DNA of 64,000 nucleotides from Yponomeuta sedellus (GCA_934045075.1 OW203750.1:7411910-7475909), one strand, 5' to 3'; shown: positions 20,866-31,684, counted from the stretch's first letter. A program made the numbers and translations. The notes: generated by a model not told the origin, from the sequence alone.

Positions 20866-21452
20866 CCAAATTCTTCCGGCGAGTGTCGTAAAAGGCGACT
20901 AAGGGACACAAAACGGGGGGTGGGCGTCAGCGCCCCCTGCAGTACAATTCCACCAAACTGCGATCCCCAACCCGCATGCCCAGCGTGGGGATTATGGGCA
21001 TTACCCCCCCAATGATGGCACAACCTTGTGCCATGGGCATTGTATACGCTTCTATAATAAAATCCCTGAAGATATATTAAGCTTGCCTGAATCGCGGTTC
21101 AAAAAATATGTTAAGCACACTTAGTGCCAAAAGGGCTACTATAACATAAAGGATTATCTAGATGACAATGAGGTCTGGAATTAAAGCCAGTACCATGTAT
21201 GAGTTCTATGTTTTATAATATTTATGTAAACTATGTTAATTAAGGACTATGAAAAGACTAAGTTTGGAGTTTTTTTGTCCATTTTTTCTCCAAAATGATC
21301 TAGATTTTGAAATGGACACCTAGTTTGAATTGTAACGTTCATTAAGCCGCAGCTTCTGTGCTACTTTGAATAAAACCTTTTCATTTCATATGGAGCTTAT
21401 TAGGGGAGGGCTATGTCCAGCAGTGGACTAATATAGCCTGAAGAAGAAGAAA
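20866..21452 (-). mobile_element. tail family T1, minus copy split by a LINE 3' end
   Basis: The halves 20866-21036 and 21393-21452 are contiguous in the family consensus. The inserted piece is described at 21037-21392. Confidence 0.75.
21037..21392 (+). mobile_element. Jockey/CR1-like LINE 3' end inserted into another LINE tail
   Basis: The frame reads KIPEDILSLPESRFKKYVKH, a stop, then KGYYNIKDYLDDNEVWN and a second stop. This is the usual C-terminus of these LINEs. A 3' UTR with GAATAAAACC follows. It splits a tail copy into 20866-21036 and 21393-21452; ATGG at both edges is a candidate duplication. Confidence 0.75.
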
Positions 21453-21604
21453 TCAGATTAGAATTACGTTATGATTACACTCACATTCTCGCCAATACAA
21501 AATCAATAAGAATATTGATTTATTGTGAGCGTAGAATTGGGTTACACATTTAGCAGAAACCGTTGCTATTTTAAATAGATTCACCAAATCTCGCCTCAAC
21601 AGGT

Positions 21605-21953
21605 GTACAGTACTACACATCATAAAAGTCCCTTCGGGAATCTACGTTCGCGCAGACTAGGAAGAAGTGTAACGAAAGTACCCGAAGCTATAAGTACATT
21701 CAACATGATCTTTAACCGATACGGTTAAGGTGCAGAATTGATTGCCGCAGTAGCGCTACCTATTTCGCTCACGCTAATATTGCCAAACTAATAGTCACCT
21801 GCATCGATGACATTGAATCAACCAATAGCAATAAAGGCGCGCGGCCTGCCATAAAATGAAACTATCTGATTGGTCGATCAACTTGCCGCACCTCCAAAAT
21901 TTGGTCATCTGCGCAGGTACATCCGCGAGACTTATTTCTTTTGTAGCACTGTA
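21605..21953. mobile_element. MITE (TIR TACAGTACTACA), second copy
   Basis: Same order and ends as 11124-11465. The central part differs (GATTGCCGCAGTAGCGC here). It lies between LINE tails and the bZIP gene. Confidence 0.8.
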
Positions 21954-22102
21954 CTCACATTCATCCAGCCTTTACATATTTTTTACATCTAGGTATGATG
22001 GAAACAGTAATAGGTAATCTAGGACATTTTTTACGATTCAGAGACATTTGTCCCCAAGGGACAAAAGTCCCTCGTCTGCGCAGGCCCTTAATGTGAACTC
22101 AC

Positions 22103-22254
22103 CGTCGTGATCGCTAAATGCGCCGGCGCAGCGGCGCGGCGCTGACTGTTTCCGGCCGTGGCTGCGGCGGCCATTTTGTTTCAGCGACAGATTCAACACT
22201 TCGCCCTCCGCGAAAGCGTCCTTGAAGCCGCCCTCTAGGCTCTGCCGGTCGATA
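22103..22254 (-). CDS. CNC-type bZIP gene, exon 4 visible (most 3')
   Basis: On the minus strand the acceptor TTTACAG precedes 22254 and the donor GTGAGT follows 22103. The exon completes a Ser codon left in phase 2 by the exon at 23415-23722 and ends in phase 1, so at least one more exon must follow at lower coordinates; I could not find it. It encodes SIDRQSLEGGFKDAFAEGE, then VLNLSLKQNGRRSHGRK. No domain is recognised here. It is joined to the bZIP gene by splice phase, strand and distance only. Confidence 0.68.
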
Positions 22255-22670
22255 CTGTAAAGGAATCATAGGGCTAACGTCACGGCCATCTTTTTTTAGG
22301 GTTCAGGGCGTCAAAAGGAATAAACGGAACCCTTAAAGGATCTCCAGGGTTAAGGGTCGATTCGAACTTTTTTTTCTGTAGCCTAAAAACGTCCCACTGC
22401 AGGGCACAGGCCTTAGAGAGTGTGGGCTTAATTACCGCGAGTGCCCACCGCGGATTGGCAATTTCAAGCGCTGAGGTATTTGAACAGCTTAGACATTCAG
22501 GTTTCCTCGCTTATTATTCTCATTTTTGAAGACTCTTTATAATTATGTCTCCACTACTGGGACACGAGTCTTTTCCTGCATGGCAGGAAGGTTAGGCCAT
22601 ACTCCACCACGGAGGCCAAGCCCAGGTTAGTGGAGGATTGTAAGACAGTGGCAGGCCTTACTGTCAGAAT

Positions 22671-22830
22671 ACTTTAAATTCCGCCAAAAATCCCAGAAGC
22701 AGTTCGGTTAGCCCTCCCTCCCACTTTTTCAAGCAGAAGTAAGACACGAAAACACCACCACCGACACCAATACTTGTGTGAGGAAATACGCGACGCGTTT
22801 CGCCTCTAACACGAGGCATCCTCAGGCTCA
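22671..22830. mobile_element. MITE fragment, reverse relative of 62968-63174
   Basis: Contains TACGCGACGCGTTTCGCCTC and GAGGCATCCTCAGG; the right end is lost. Confidence 0.68.
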
Positions 22831-22839
22831 CAAGTCAAA

Positions 22840-23400
22840 AATAGTAGATTGTTAACCGATGGTGAAACGGTCGCTCGAGCGCATCGAGGGCGGCTATAGT
22901 CTGAGTAGGAATTAATTCTTTTACCTGTGTTAAACACTACTTTTCAATACGAATATGAGGAAAATAAAAACTCAGGATTAGTATCCCGCCAATAAAATTT
23001 ATGTCGACTTTTAAATTTTAAATATGGAACTCACCGCGTAATTGTTGCGGCTTATTCCGCTCAAAGAAGTTTGCGCTAAGTTCACACTGGCTGTTTAGAA
23101 ACTCACATGATATAGCCTGAGAAGAAGAAGATGGCCGCAGCATTTTTGTTTTTAATTAGTTTTTGTTTCATAAAACTCTTCACAGCTGACAGTAGTTCTG
23201 TTTTTAAAGTTTATCCCGGCCCCTAAGTGGGAAGTAATTTGAACGAGTTTTTCCCTCTTCCATCCAATAATCAGATCAAAGCAAGTGGCACTCCCTGGTC
23301 TCTGCCTACCCCTTTCGGATACAGGCGTGAGGTTATGTATGTATGTAATCAGATCAAAACAACACTACTTACCGAGTGTAAGAAATGAAAAATATATAGA
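22840..23400. other. bZIP intron sequence, nothing recognised
   Basis: Short fragments only; a LINE-tail-like GATATAGCCTGAGAAGAAG at 23109. Confidence 0.45.
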
Positions 23401-23414
23401 TTAGTCATCTTTAC

Positions 23415-23722
23415 CTGTGGCTATCGACTTCGCTGAAGCACGTCTGGTCTGTTATAAAAACCGTCTTGGCGGTGATCCTCTTGGTTCCCTTCTCTGCCTT
23501 ATAGATATGGTTCACACTCTGCTGGACTAGTTTATCTATGCGGCACTCGAAGACCTCCTTCTGGTCCGTCTGGTCCACTGGGTCACAAGCGTGCAGCAGG
23601 TCTTCCGTCTTTAGTTTCCTTGGCAGTTTTTTTGCGGTGAGTTTCGTGTGATGCTTGCTCAGGAGAGTGGTGTGGAGGTCCACAGAGGGAATTTCTGTAG
23701 GATCCGAGCGCTCTTGCAGTAT
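23415..23722 (-). CDS. CNC-type bZIP gene, exon 3 visible (308 nt)
   Basis: Minus-strand acceptor TATGTTCCAG and donor GTAAAG bound a 308-nt open exon entering in phase 0, as the bZIP exon leaves, and ending in phase 2. The peptide begins ILQERSDPTEIPSVDL and includes KLTAKKLPRKLKTEDLLHA and DQTDQKEVFECRIDKLVQQ. It is basic and charged, with no recognised fold. It would form the region immediately C-terminal to the leucine zipper. Confidence 0.75.
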
Positions 23723-23744
23723 CTGGAACATACGTGGATAGATT

Positions 23745-24360
23745 AAATTAAATTAGGGTTCTCTGCCTTTTTGCAGAAACATTTTCGGCCGATTATCATT
23801 TGGCAACTAACGTTTCAAATAATATTATTTTGCGGAATAATCATTTGCCAACTATTCTTATATTTTTTTTTGATTTCCCAACCTCGTAGTTGCCAACTGT
23901 TTATTTGGTTTGCTTTTTATAATGAAATCTTCCAAAATGCTAACTAGCGTAGCGTATATTTAAGTAGCGTATATTTAACGCGTAATATTCATTCGGTCGG
24001 CCAAATTTTTTTCTGCAAAAAGGCAGAGAACCTTCGGTCTTACATGTTCAACCTAACACGCTCCTTCGCGCTCCGCTACGCTACGCGGTTCGTCGCACCT
24101 ATATTTTTGTCGCAGATTGAGTCTCGTCGGCCACCCCTCTAGCCAGTAATATTTCAATTCCCAGTAATATTTTTCTTAAATTAAAAATGCAAATATTTTT
24201 TTTTATCATAAAATCAATGTATGAAAAGGGAACTTACACTGACGAAACTTTATTCATATAATAGTTGTTTGCCTAGTAAAAGACTTGACAAAGAATAAAT
24301 TCCCAAAACGTTTTGTGTCATTATAATAATCAGCTTAACAATAATCCTACCAAATATACC
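23745..24360. other. bZIP intron sequence, nothing recognised
   Basis: TTCTCTGCCTTTTTGCAGAA at 23759 and its reverse CTGCAAAAAGGCAGAGAACC at 24014 suggest the ends of a ~270-bp inverted-repeat element; no coding. Confidence 0.5.
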
Positions 24361-24862
24361 AAAATAGTGTGTCTCGGTGAGCAAAGATATGAGATATAAC
24401 AACTTCCTCTAATGACACACTTTGACCAAGTATATCATACACAGCACTGGCCTGTTCAGACACTCGGTAAACGCCTGTTGCTGTAGAGACCTGAATCTAG
24501 AGCATAGGAGCCGGCTCCAGCGCGCTTGAGACGGTTCTTCTGCTCGGGAATAGGCTCTAGTAGGCATCAGTAGTGTACGAAAACAGAATTTTAGTGCTCA
24601 AATTGTATATTGCATGTATGTATAGGTGCTTTAGATACAGGTGGTTTTGACTTGATCATCATAATACCCTTAACACCCCTAAGAGATGAGCAGGTTCCCG
24701 TAGGTTCGCGCATAAGTAGGCTTTAGGATCCTGGTGCAGGCTCTGTAGGACCGGACTACAGAAAGTTGATTCAAGAGCGACTCTGTCTTTAGATACGCTT
24801 GCCTGCTGCAAATGCCGATGCTGCTTCATTGGAGAGCTTTTTCCAGCGCGCTGAAGCAGGCT

Positions 24863-25127
24863 CTTCTTCTTCTTCAGGCTATATTAGTCCACTGCTGGAC
24901 ATAGCCCTCCCCTAATGAGTGCCATAGCACAAGGTTGTGCCATCATTGGGGGGTAATGCCCATAATACCCATGCTGGGCAGGCGGGTTGGGGATGGCAGA
25001 TTGGCGGAATCGTACTGCAGGGGGCGCTGCTGCCCACCCCCCGGTTTGTGTCCCTTAGTCGCCTTTTACGACACCCGCGGGAAGAATTTGGGTTGGTGCT
25101 ATTCTCTAGGCCGACACCACACAGCAA
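24863..25127 (+). mobile_element. tail family T1, full-length copy
   Basis: Same start and end as 7382-7643. It lies in the intron between the bZIP zipper exon and the next, in the opposite orientation to that gene. On both sides are copies of a local repeat (GCTGCAAATGCCGATGC..., 24805 and 25143) duplicated from the zipper exon's 3' end. Confidence 0.82.
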
Positions 25128-25221
25128 TAGATACGCTCGCCTGTTGCAAATGCCGATGCCGCTTCTGTGGAGAGCTTTTTCCAGCGCGCTGAAGCAGTCT
25201 CTACTGTGTAGAAATGCTCAC

Positions 25222-25395
25222 CTGCTGCAAATGCCGATGCAGCGCCCTACATTTGGCCAGCAGCTCGGCCCTAGTGCGCAAAAGACCGGCACGCTCGCCC
25301 TCCGCGTCGTCCTTACATTCCCGCACAGCTCGGAGCTCGCGCGCCAACCGTCGTAAATTCTCCATGCTGCGACGTCGGCTGTTCTGCGAGGCTAG
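25222..25395 (-). CDS. CNC-type bZIP gene, exon 2 visible: end of basic region and leucine zipper
   Basis: The minus-strand exon between acceptor GTCCACAG and donor GTGAGC is exactly 58 codons, phase 0 to 0. It starts LASQNSRRRSMENLRRL. Joined to the previous exon (ending KNR), this gives the bZIP DNA-contact signature N-x2-A-S-x2-S-R. It continues with a Leu/Arg/Glu-rich amphipathic helix (AELLAKCRALHRHLQQ) that would be the dimerisation zipper. The exon is flanked upstream by a Helitron-like repeat and downstream by a LINE/SINE tail. The intron within the basic region splits the DNA-binding motif. Confidence 0.85.
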
Positions 25396-25410
25396 CTGTG
25401 GACATAATCT

Positions 25411-25592
25411 TTCTATAATATAAAAATGAATCGCTGAATGTGTTGGTAAGCGCAAATCTCGAGAGCAGCTGAACCGATTTCGCTAATTCTTTTTTTAGAA
25501 TATTCCTTGAAGTACGAGGATGGTTCTTACGGAGGGGAAAATAAAAAAAATTAAGAAGCGGCTGTCAGGCGGTACGAAGTTCGCTGGGTCTT
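25411..25592 (+). mobile_element. Helitron-like fragment upstream of the bZIP zipper exon
   Basis: Near-identical to 12376-12557 over about 120 bp; ends GTACGAAGTTCGCTGGGTC. Confidence 0.45.
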
Positions 25593-25883
25593 TAAGCAAC
25601 ACAGGGTGCGTTCAGTGCGTCAGTGGGTAAACCATCTATGACTAACGCTAGTGGCATTTTTCCTAGCGGTTCCGTGCTTCGCAAGGCACGTTAAGCTGTT
25701 GGTGCCGGCTGCCGTCGACAAATGGCAGTCGTTAAGCCAAGTCGGAGGCCTTAGCGCGGCTTGAAAACTTCTGACAGCAAGACCAGCCACTAGTCTTGCA
25801 AGCCTCCACCAATCCGGACTTGGCCCCCGTGGTGGAGTACGGCCTATACCTTCCTCAGGAAGAGACCCGTGCCACTCGTCGTC

Positions 25884-26122
25884 GTCAGGCTATACTAGTC
25901 TACTGCTGGACATAGCCCTCCCCTAAAGAGCGCCACGTTGTGCTATCATAGGGGGTAATGCCCATAATCCCCACGCTGGGCATGCGGTTTGGGGATCGCA
26001 GTTCGGTGGAATTGTACTGCAGGGGGCGCTGCTGCCGAGGTTTGTGTCCCTTAGTCGCCTTTTACGACACCCGCGGGAAGAATTGGGTTGGTGCTATTCT
26101 CTAGGCCGACACCACACAGCAG
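25884..26122 (+). mobile_element. tail family T1, copy with small deletions
   Basis: CTATACTAGTCTACTGCTGG start; CCCACCCCCCGG is missing in the middle. It is inserted into a T2 copy, whose continuation (GTGGGGACATAATGGGTTGA) resumes at 26130. Confidence 0.78.
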
Positions 26123-26214
26123 CGTGCCCTTGGTGGGGACATAATGGGTTGATGACGATGTAGCCCATAAACGTCCCACTGCACGTTTCCGTCCCATGAA
26201 ATCGGAAAAATAGT

Positions 26215-26535
26215 ATAATCATGTGGGTACAGCGATATCATTCCGATGTAAAAACCTAACTGCAAAGTAGGTAGTCGGGGCTGTAAGAGATGCAATCGAC
26301 TTTAGCCAGATGTCGCTGCCTGTACGTAATACAGAGAATAGTGTAAAAAAGAGGTTCGAAATTTCACTGATGCCGGTGAGTCGCCCATTAGCTCAGTTGG
26401 ATAGAGCGCTGGCACGGATAGCCAGAGGTCGCGGGTTCGAATCCCGGCATGGGTGGAATTTTTAGCCTCTAAATAGGTTTTTAAAAATTGTCCTTAGCAC
26501 GGGTTAGTGCAATAAAAATAAAAATAGTATGAGCA
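26215..26535 (+). mobile_element. tRNA-containing SINE family S1, longest copy
   Basis: A 5' leader (CATGTGGGTACAGCGATATC ... CTGTACGTAATACAGAGAAT) precedes the tRNA-like GCCCATTAGCTCAGTTGGAT ... GCGGGTTCGAATCCCGGC. The tail is AGCCTCTAAATAGGTTTTTA with TTAGCACGGGTTAGTGCA. The tRNA-like part folds as a cloverleaf, but its anticodon loop lacks T33, so it is a SINE, not a tRNA gene. Copies: 3296-3470, 9738-9840, 17921-18120, 30113-30425(-), 40200-40380(-), 56030-56233(-), 57388-57550(-), 59135-59272(+) and 60975-61070(+). Confidence 0.82.
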
Positions 26536-26683
26536 ACATTCTATCACAAAGTCCATCCATGAGTGTACGGTTAAATGAGCAGACGCCTTCGTCGTGACAT
26601 CTGATATCGTTGTATTCAGTAACAAACGAAAGCACGCGGGGTTAAGTTGCAGTTTGTATCTATTTAATATTACTTCGACGAGA

Positions 26684-27031
26684 AGCGCTCGTGGCCTAGT
26701 CGAGCCGAGTGATTGGAATCAATCACTTGAGTTAATCAGGTGCAGAATGGGTAGCCGTTCCGTGACTACCGCTAGTGGCATTTTTTCGAGCGCTTTTGTG
26801 CTTCGCAAGGCACGTTAAGCCGTTGGTGCCGGCTGTCATGTAATGGCAATCGTTAAGCCATGTCAGAGGCCTTATGGGCGGCTCGATAACTTCTGACAGT
26901 AAGGCCCGCCACTGTCTTACAATCCTCCACCAATCCGGACTTGGCCCCCGCGGTGGATTAAGACCTAACCTTCCTGCGAAGCAGGAAGAGACCCGTGCCT
27001 CAGCAGTGGCGACCTACAAGGGTGGATATCG
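26684..27031 (+). mobile_element. SINE-like family T2, long copy
   Basis: From GAAGCGCTCGTGGCCTAGTC to GGCGACCTACAAGGGTGGAT. It lies in a bZIP-gene intron. Confidence 0.78.
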
Positions 27032-27607
27032 GTCGACGACAATGATGTCAGGAATTAACGCCAGTTCAATGCATGGAGCTCTAGGTTTTAACTATTCTTT
27101 TTAACTAAAAACTTCCGTAAGTATGTACTAAACATTATTGGAATGTTACCGGATATTTGGAAGGAATGTTACAAATAACTGGGTATTTTGCCGTAAGAGT
27201 TCGACGAAGAACGACTCTTCAGGACTCTTCCGGAAGAGTCCTTCTCCGTCGGACAGCTGGTATTCGCATAGGCAGTCATTATTGTCACCACAAAACAGAG
27301 AAAATAGATTTTCCCGCTGTGTGAGTTTAGTTGAGGATGAGTTGACGCCTAAGCGCTCTTTTCTGTGACTGCCACGATCCCGGCCAACCAATTTAAGTTG
27401 AACTTTAACCCAGAGGAAATATCATTCCAGGGCTATGAAGAGCCAATTTACCCACGCAGCAAGTTTTGTTTGGTGTCAAAAGAGCCGCTAGAATAAACAA
27501 GGCGAGGTAGCGTGGGACGACGCGTCGACACCAAGTGTCTAGTTACAACCGCATTAATACTGTTACTAACGTACAGACGAAACAGCAGTATACACAATAT
27601 CAACCCT

Positions 27608-27978
27608 GGTATGTCCACACTGATAGGGCATGGTTCTCTTCCTACATCGCAGGTGGGTTAGGCCATACTCCACCACGGGGGCAAGTCCAGGGAGCGAATT
27701 CTCACTTCATTAGCAAATAAGTCGTACGACTCTAAGGCTTATGACTTGGAACTTTACGTAGTAAGGCGAGCGACAGCCAAAATTTGTATTCTGAACGCCA
27801 CACTAGATATGCTTCGAATGAAAAATAATTTTTTAACGACTCTGTCAAATCTGACAAATGCCTAAGCCTTCGAACATTTTGCGTCTACGCTTTTAATTCG
27901 CATGGAATCGGATCGCGAGAATCGGCCTCCAGGTTGGTGGAGGATTGTAAGACAGTGGCGGGCCTTACCGTCAGAAGT
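27608..27978 (-). mobile_element. family T2 minus copy split by a MITE with TCCAG duplication
   Basis: The T2 halves end in CAAGTCCAG at 27689 and resume as TCCAGGTTGGTGGAGG at 27928. The inserted element (GGAGCGAATTCTCACTTC ... GCGAGAATCGGCC) has imperfect inverted ends and a 5-bp TCCAG duplication. Confidence 0.78.
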
Positions 27979-28480
27979 TAAAGTAATAATAATAATAAGT
28001 AATATGTTAAGTAATTAAAATTTCTTAAACTTTAATTTCCTTTCTTTTTGAATTATTATGTAAGCCTTTGGTTGCGAATAAGGAAATGAATTTCTCCCAT
28101 CGCAACTCTGTAAGTTTGGGAAGATCGTATTCTTCGTTCTAACCAAGTTGCGGCTAAGGAGAAAGTTTTCTTGATTCGCAACTGGTTGCGAACAAGGAAT
28201 AAACATTCTTGTCTCGCAGCCAGTTACGAAACACAGTTGCAAAAAGAATAGAATAGAAAGTATTTATTTGTCTTCAAGCGAAATAAGACACAACAATCAC
28301 TTATACTAGAGGCATTAATGAAAGTTTAAAGAGACTTTTATTTAACAGTTTATTAATTACAAATGAAGACAAAAATGTCTGTGCCTCGGCTTGTAACTAA
28401 TGTACACCAATATGCAACTAATTGCCGATTTTCAGGCAAGGCCTTAAAACGGTCGGAGGGGGTATGAAAGTAGCACTCAC

Positions 28481-28617
28481 CCGATTCTTGATCCGCCTTC
28501 GCAGCCCCTTGAGGAAGGCCAGATCATCGTCGGTGAGCCGCAGAGCCTGGACCCTCTCCGAGTACCGCGTCGTGGACAAACCGGCCACTTCCGTCACTGT
28601 CATCGGGATACCGCGAG
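28481..28617 (-). CDS. CNC-type bZIP gene, exon 1 visible: CNC-like motif and start of basic region
   Basis: The minus-strand exon between acceptor CTTGCCAG and donor GTGAGT takes two bases of a split codon in and leaves in phase 0. It encodes RGIPMTVTEVAGLSTTRYSE, then LRLTDDDLAFLKGLRRRIKN and R. The L-T-x3-L-x2-(I/L)-(R/K)-(D/G)-(I/L)-RRR-x-KN pattern is the CNC-domain/basic-region junction seen in Nrf/CNC and BACH proteins. A BTB domain upstream would identify BACH. No BTB-like exon is visible between here and 39 kb, so the class (CNC versus BACH) is open. Confidence 0.82.
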
Positions 28618-28639
28618 CTGGCAAGGGACGAGGGTGAAG

Positions 28640-29480
28640 GTAAACATCGTGAGGAAACTTTAGTTTCTTAGGTGTTCAGCTACATCAACGCTTGAAATCG
28701 CCAATGTGTGCTGGGCACATGGGGATTCGAACCCATATCCTCCCGATGGTGAGGCCGACGTTCTATCACTCCGCTTCCATCACTCCGCTTCCATCACCTC
28801 TTATTGAAACATTTCGACAATTACGATTAATAATTTTGTAAAAGTTATGTCAATAATTAGTTATAGAAACTCTGTTTTGATATACGTGTATTATAATTAA
28901 TTTCGAAAATATGGACCATTTCAAGAAACTAATTTCGTTACTTTTGAATTTTATTAATTATATCTACTTATTTTTAATATTTTCCTAAAATTGTGTGGTG
29001 TGTGACGTCATCAGAGCATGTTCGAAGAGATAGTCAAAGAGTATATAACCAGAGATAGTGTCTTTGCCTACATAAAAACTAAAACAAATGTTTAATGACA
29101 TTTGTTTTTGTTTTTATGTAGGCGTCAGTTGATTTCACAAAACCATTAAACACATCCGTGCATTGAACGTTGATTTGGTTGGCTCACAGAACAATGTTCG
29201 GCTAACCGTGTATTCTGTGGTCTAACCTCAGGCAAAGGACTCAAACTGCCTTTGCAGACTTTGTACGGAAAACAAAATTCTTGAAATGGTTTTGAGACTT
29301 TCGTTCATATTAAAAAACGTAGCATGGCCAATATTATACTATGAAAACATATAAAAATATATAATTTCTATTTACAGTAAACAATACTCTGTCTATCTAT
29401 ATATCGAGTAAATTGTGATGTTTAATTGAAAAAAAAATTGTATTGTAAAGTACAACAGTTAGTTTGGCTTTCATTTACAA
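28640..29480. other. upstream of visible bZIP exons, no exon found
   Basis: It holds a degraded tRNA-like repeat in reverse at 28715-28790 (GGGGATTCGAACCCATATCC) and the hairpin at 29071. I could not find the next upstream bZIP exon. Confidence 0.45.
29071..29131. repeat. hairpin CCTACATAAAAACTAAAACA
   Basis: The arms are separated by TGTTTAATGACA and are close to perfect. It lies in AT-rich DNA upstream of the bZIP exons. Confidence 0.7.
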
Positions 29481-29965
29481 ACAGCATCTCCTTCAGGCTA
29501 TATTAGTCCACTGCTGGACATAGCCCTCCCCTAATGAGCACCACAGCACAAGGTTGTGCCATAATTACATCACAGTACAAACAGCATGCCGGATTGAAAT
29601 GACACTTTACCAATATGCTTAAAGGACACAAGTCAAGGTTCAGTTGTGTTTAGAACTGAATATAAACCTTTGTAAATGAAATTATAGCCCTGACAATATT
29701 TTCTTTAATATAACAAGAAGGCCACCGATTTTACCATGTTTGTATATATTTTGTATTTGTTGTTTTTTCCAGTGTACAATAAAGAATATTCTTATCTTAT
29801 CTTATCTTCTACAAAAAGTCTTAAGAGGCTCTCATTTCTTCTTTAGTCTTTTATTCTCAGTTATGCACTATGATACCTAAATTTTGCTTGGAACTGGAAA
29901 TAAACCTTTAAAAAAGAAATTATAGACTTTTTTTTAATGCACCAACCCGTGCTAAGGACAATTTT

Positions 29966-30096
29966 AAAAAACCTATTTAGAGGCTAAAAATTCCACCCAT
30001 GCCGGGATTCGACCCCGCGACTTCTGGCACGGATAGCCAGAGGTTGCGGGTTCGAATCCCGCCATGGGTGGAATTTTTAGCCTCTAAATAGATTTT
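29966..30096. repeat. S1 fold-back unit
   Basis: Same bracket. The junction is at TTCTGGCACGGATAGCCAGA in the anticodon arm. Confidence 0.83.
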
Positions 30097-30112
30097 TAAA
30101 ATTATTGACTTA

Positions 30113-30425
30113 TACTATTTTTATTTTTAATGCACTAACCCGTGCTAAGGACAAATTTAAAAACCTATTTAGAGGCTAAAAATTTCACCCATGCCGGGAT
30201 TCGAACCCGCAACCTCTGGCTATCCGTGCCAGCGCTCTACCAATTGAGCCAATGGGCGACTCACTGGCATCAGTGAAATTTCGAACCTCTTTACACTATT
30301 CTCTGTATTACGTACAGGCAGCGACATCTGGCTTAAGCAAATTGCATCACTTACAGCCCCGACTACCTACTTTGCAGTTAGGTTTTACATCGGAACGATA
30401 TCACTGTACCCACATGATTATACTA
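30113..30425 (-). mobile_element. SINE family S1, long minus copy
   Basis: From TTTTTAATGCACTAACCCGT to the leader GATATCACTGTACCCACATG. It sits between two fold-back S1 units. Confidence 0.82.
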
Positions 30426-30473
30426 TTTTTATTTTTAATGCACTACACTAACCCGTGCTAAGGACAAATTTAA

Positions 30474-30617
30474 AAACCTATTTAGAGGCTAGAAATTTCA
30501 CTGATGCGGGTGAGTCGCCCATTGGCTCAATTGGTAGAGCGCTGGCACGGATAGCCTGAGGTTGCGGGTTCAAATCCCGGCATGGGTGAAATTTTTAGCC
30601 TCTAAATAGGTTTTTAA
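30474..30617. repeat. S1 unit bracketed by the inverted tail motif
   Basis: CCTATTTAGAGGCTAGAAAT at the left and AGCCTCTAAATAGGTTTTTA at the right enclose one forward tRNA-like part and the short leader GATGCGGGTGAGTCGCCC. Confidence 0.75.
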
Positions 30618-30639
30618 ATTATTGACTTGACAATAGTTT

Positions 30640-31544
30640 CTATAAAAAGTCTTAAGAAGCTCTAATTTCTTCTTTATTCTGTTCTTCTCAGTTACGAGCA
30701 TGATCAAACCTCAATTTGTGTCTTCTAAACATATTAGCAATGATTCGTTGCGATCCACAATGTCGTTAGTAAAAAAAAAACAAACGACTGTTGTATGTGA
30801 ATTACTGCTTTAGAAAGGCTTTTAGGGTGAATTAGTAATTCGAAATAACACCACAGCAGTAACTTTTAGTTCAGTTTTAATTTGAGTTACCTATTACAGT
30901 AAAGTTATATTGATGAACCTTACATCCTTAAGCATAGGCATGCATTAACATGTTTACTACACGCTACCAAACGTTATGACTCAGATTTGGTTCTTCGACT
31001 TCAGTATTCATAGATGTTAGACTAATGTTTTTGAAGTTGTGAAAAGCTAAACTACTACAGAAATCAGCGCAAAACGAGGTTCACATATAGAATTTGGTTT
31101 GTAAAACGATTTCTTGTTATTTATCAATCGTTAAAATATAAATCCAACGAATTACGTCAAAGACCTGTTGCACATACGATCAACTTACATAAAAATATCG
31201 AATTTCAAACTAGTTTCTTGGGTGTTCCGAGTACGTACCATCAAGTATTTCCTGGTCAATTTGGAATGAAGAAGCCTGCTTCGATTTATCATCCATTCTT
31301 CATATTCGTGACGTTGTTGTGAATGGATTTATTTGGATATTTTCCGCGATAGTTTTTGTTTAACTAGTTTTGAGGTTAACTTGACACAGCTGTCACTGAA
31401 CTGTCATGCACAGTGTGACCAACTTCAAAATACGAATCCTGCCTTACATAAGCTGAAAAAACTGCCAAAAAATGCCCAACACCAAAGAAAATGCCAAAAA
31501 AAATGCCAACTTTAATTAGGTACATACTATTATGAAGATGCGTA
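30640..31544. other. gap before the LTR element, nothing recognised
   Basis: AT-rich. Repeated CTGCCAAAAAATGCC-type words at 31460-31510 have loose counterparts at 36095-36190 beyond the LTR element. Confidence 0.45.
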
Positions 31545-31549
31545 TGACC
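31545..31549. repeat. target-site duplication of the LTR retrotransposon (5' copy)
   Basis: TGACC directly precedes the 5' LTR and recurs at 35473-35477 directly after the 3' LTR. A 5-bp duplication fits Ty3/gypsy integrases. Confidence 0.93.
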
Positions 31550-31684
31550 TGTCGTAATATGAAGAAATGTGTCAGGTGTCACTACTGTCACTGCGTAAAC
31601 AAAGCTTGTCTATATTTTCCAATGTCTAATTCTTTTAGCTTATTAAAGCCTAATTAAAGGTTCTACTTTTTTCAATGTCCGACA
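31550..31684 (+). repeat. 5' LTR (135 bp) of a mag-like Ty3/gypsy element
   Basis: It starts TGTCG and ends GACA, so it has the TG...CA ends. It differs from the 3' LTR by one base in 135. A TATA-like TATATTTT lies at 31611. ATTAAA poly(A)-type signals lie at 31642 and 31652. The segment 31632-31647 is the reverse complement of the bases just downstream of the LTR (see findings). Confidence 0.95.

Noticed and set aside
26380..26455. tRNA gene on the plus strand (GCCCATTAGCTCAG ... GGTTCGAATCCC)
   Set aside because: The cloverleaf is good, but the anticodon loop lacks the universal T33, many near-copies exist with leader and tail, and all belong to SINE family S1.
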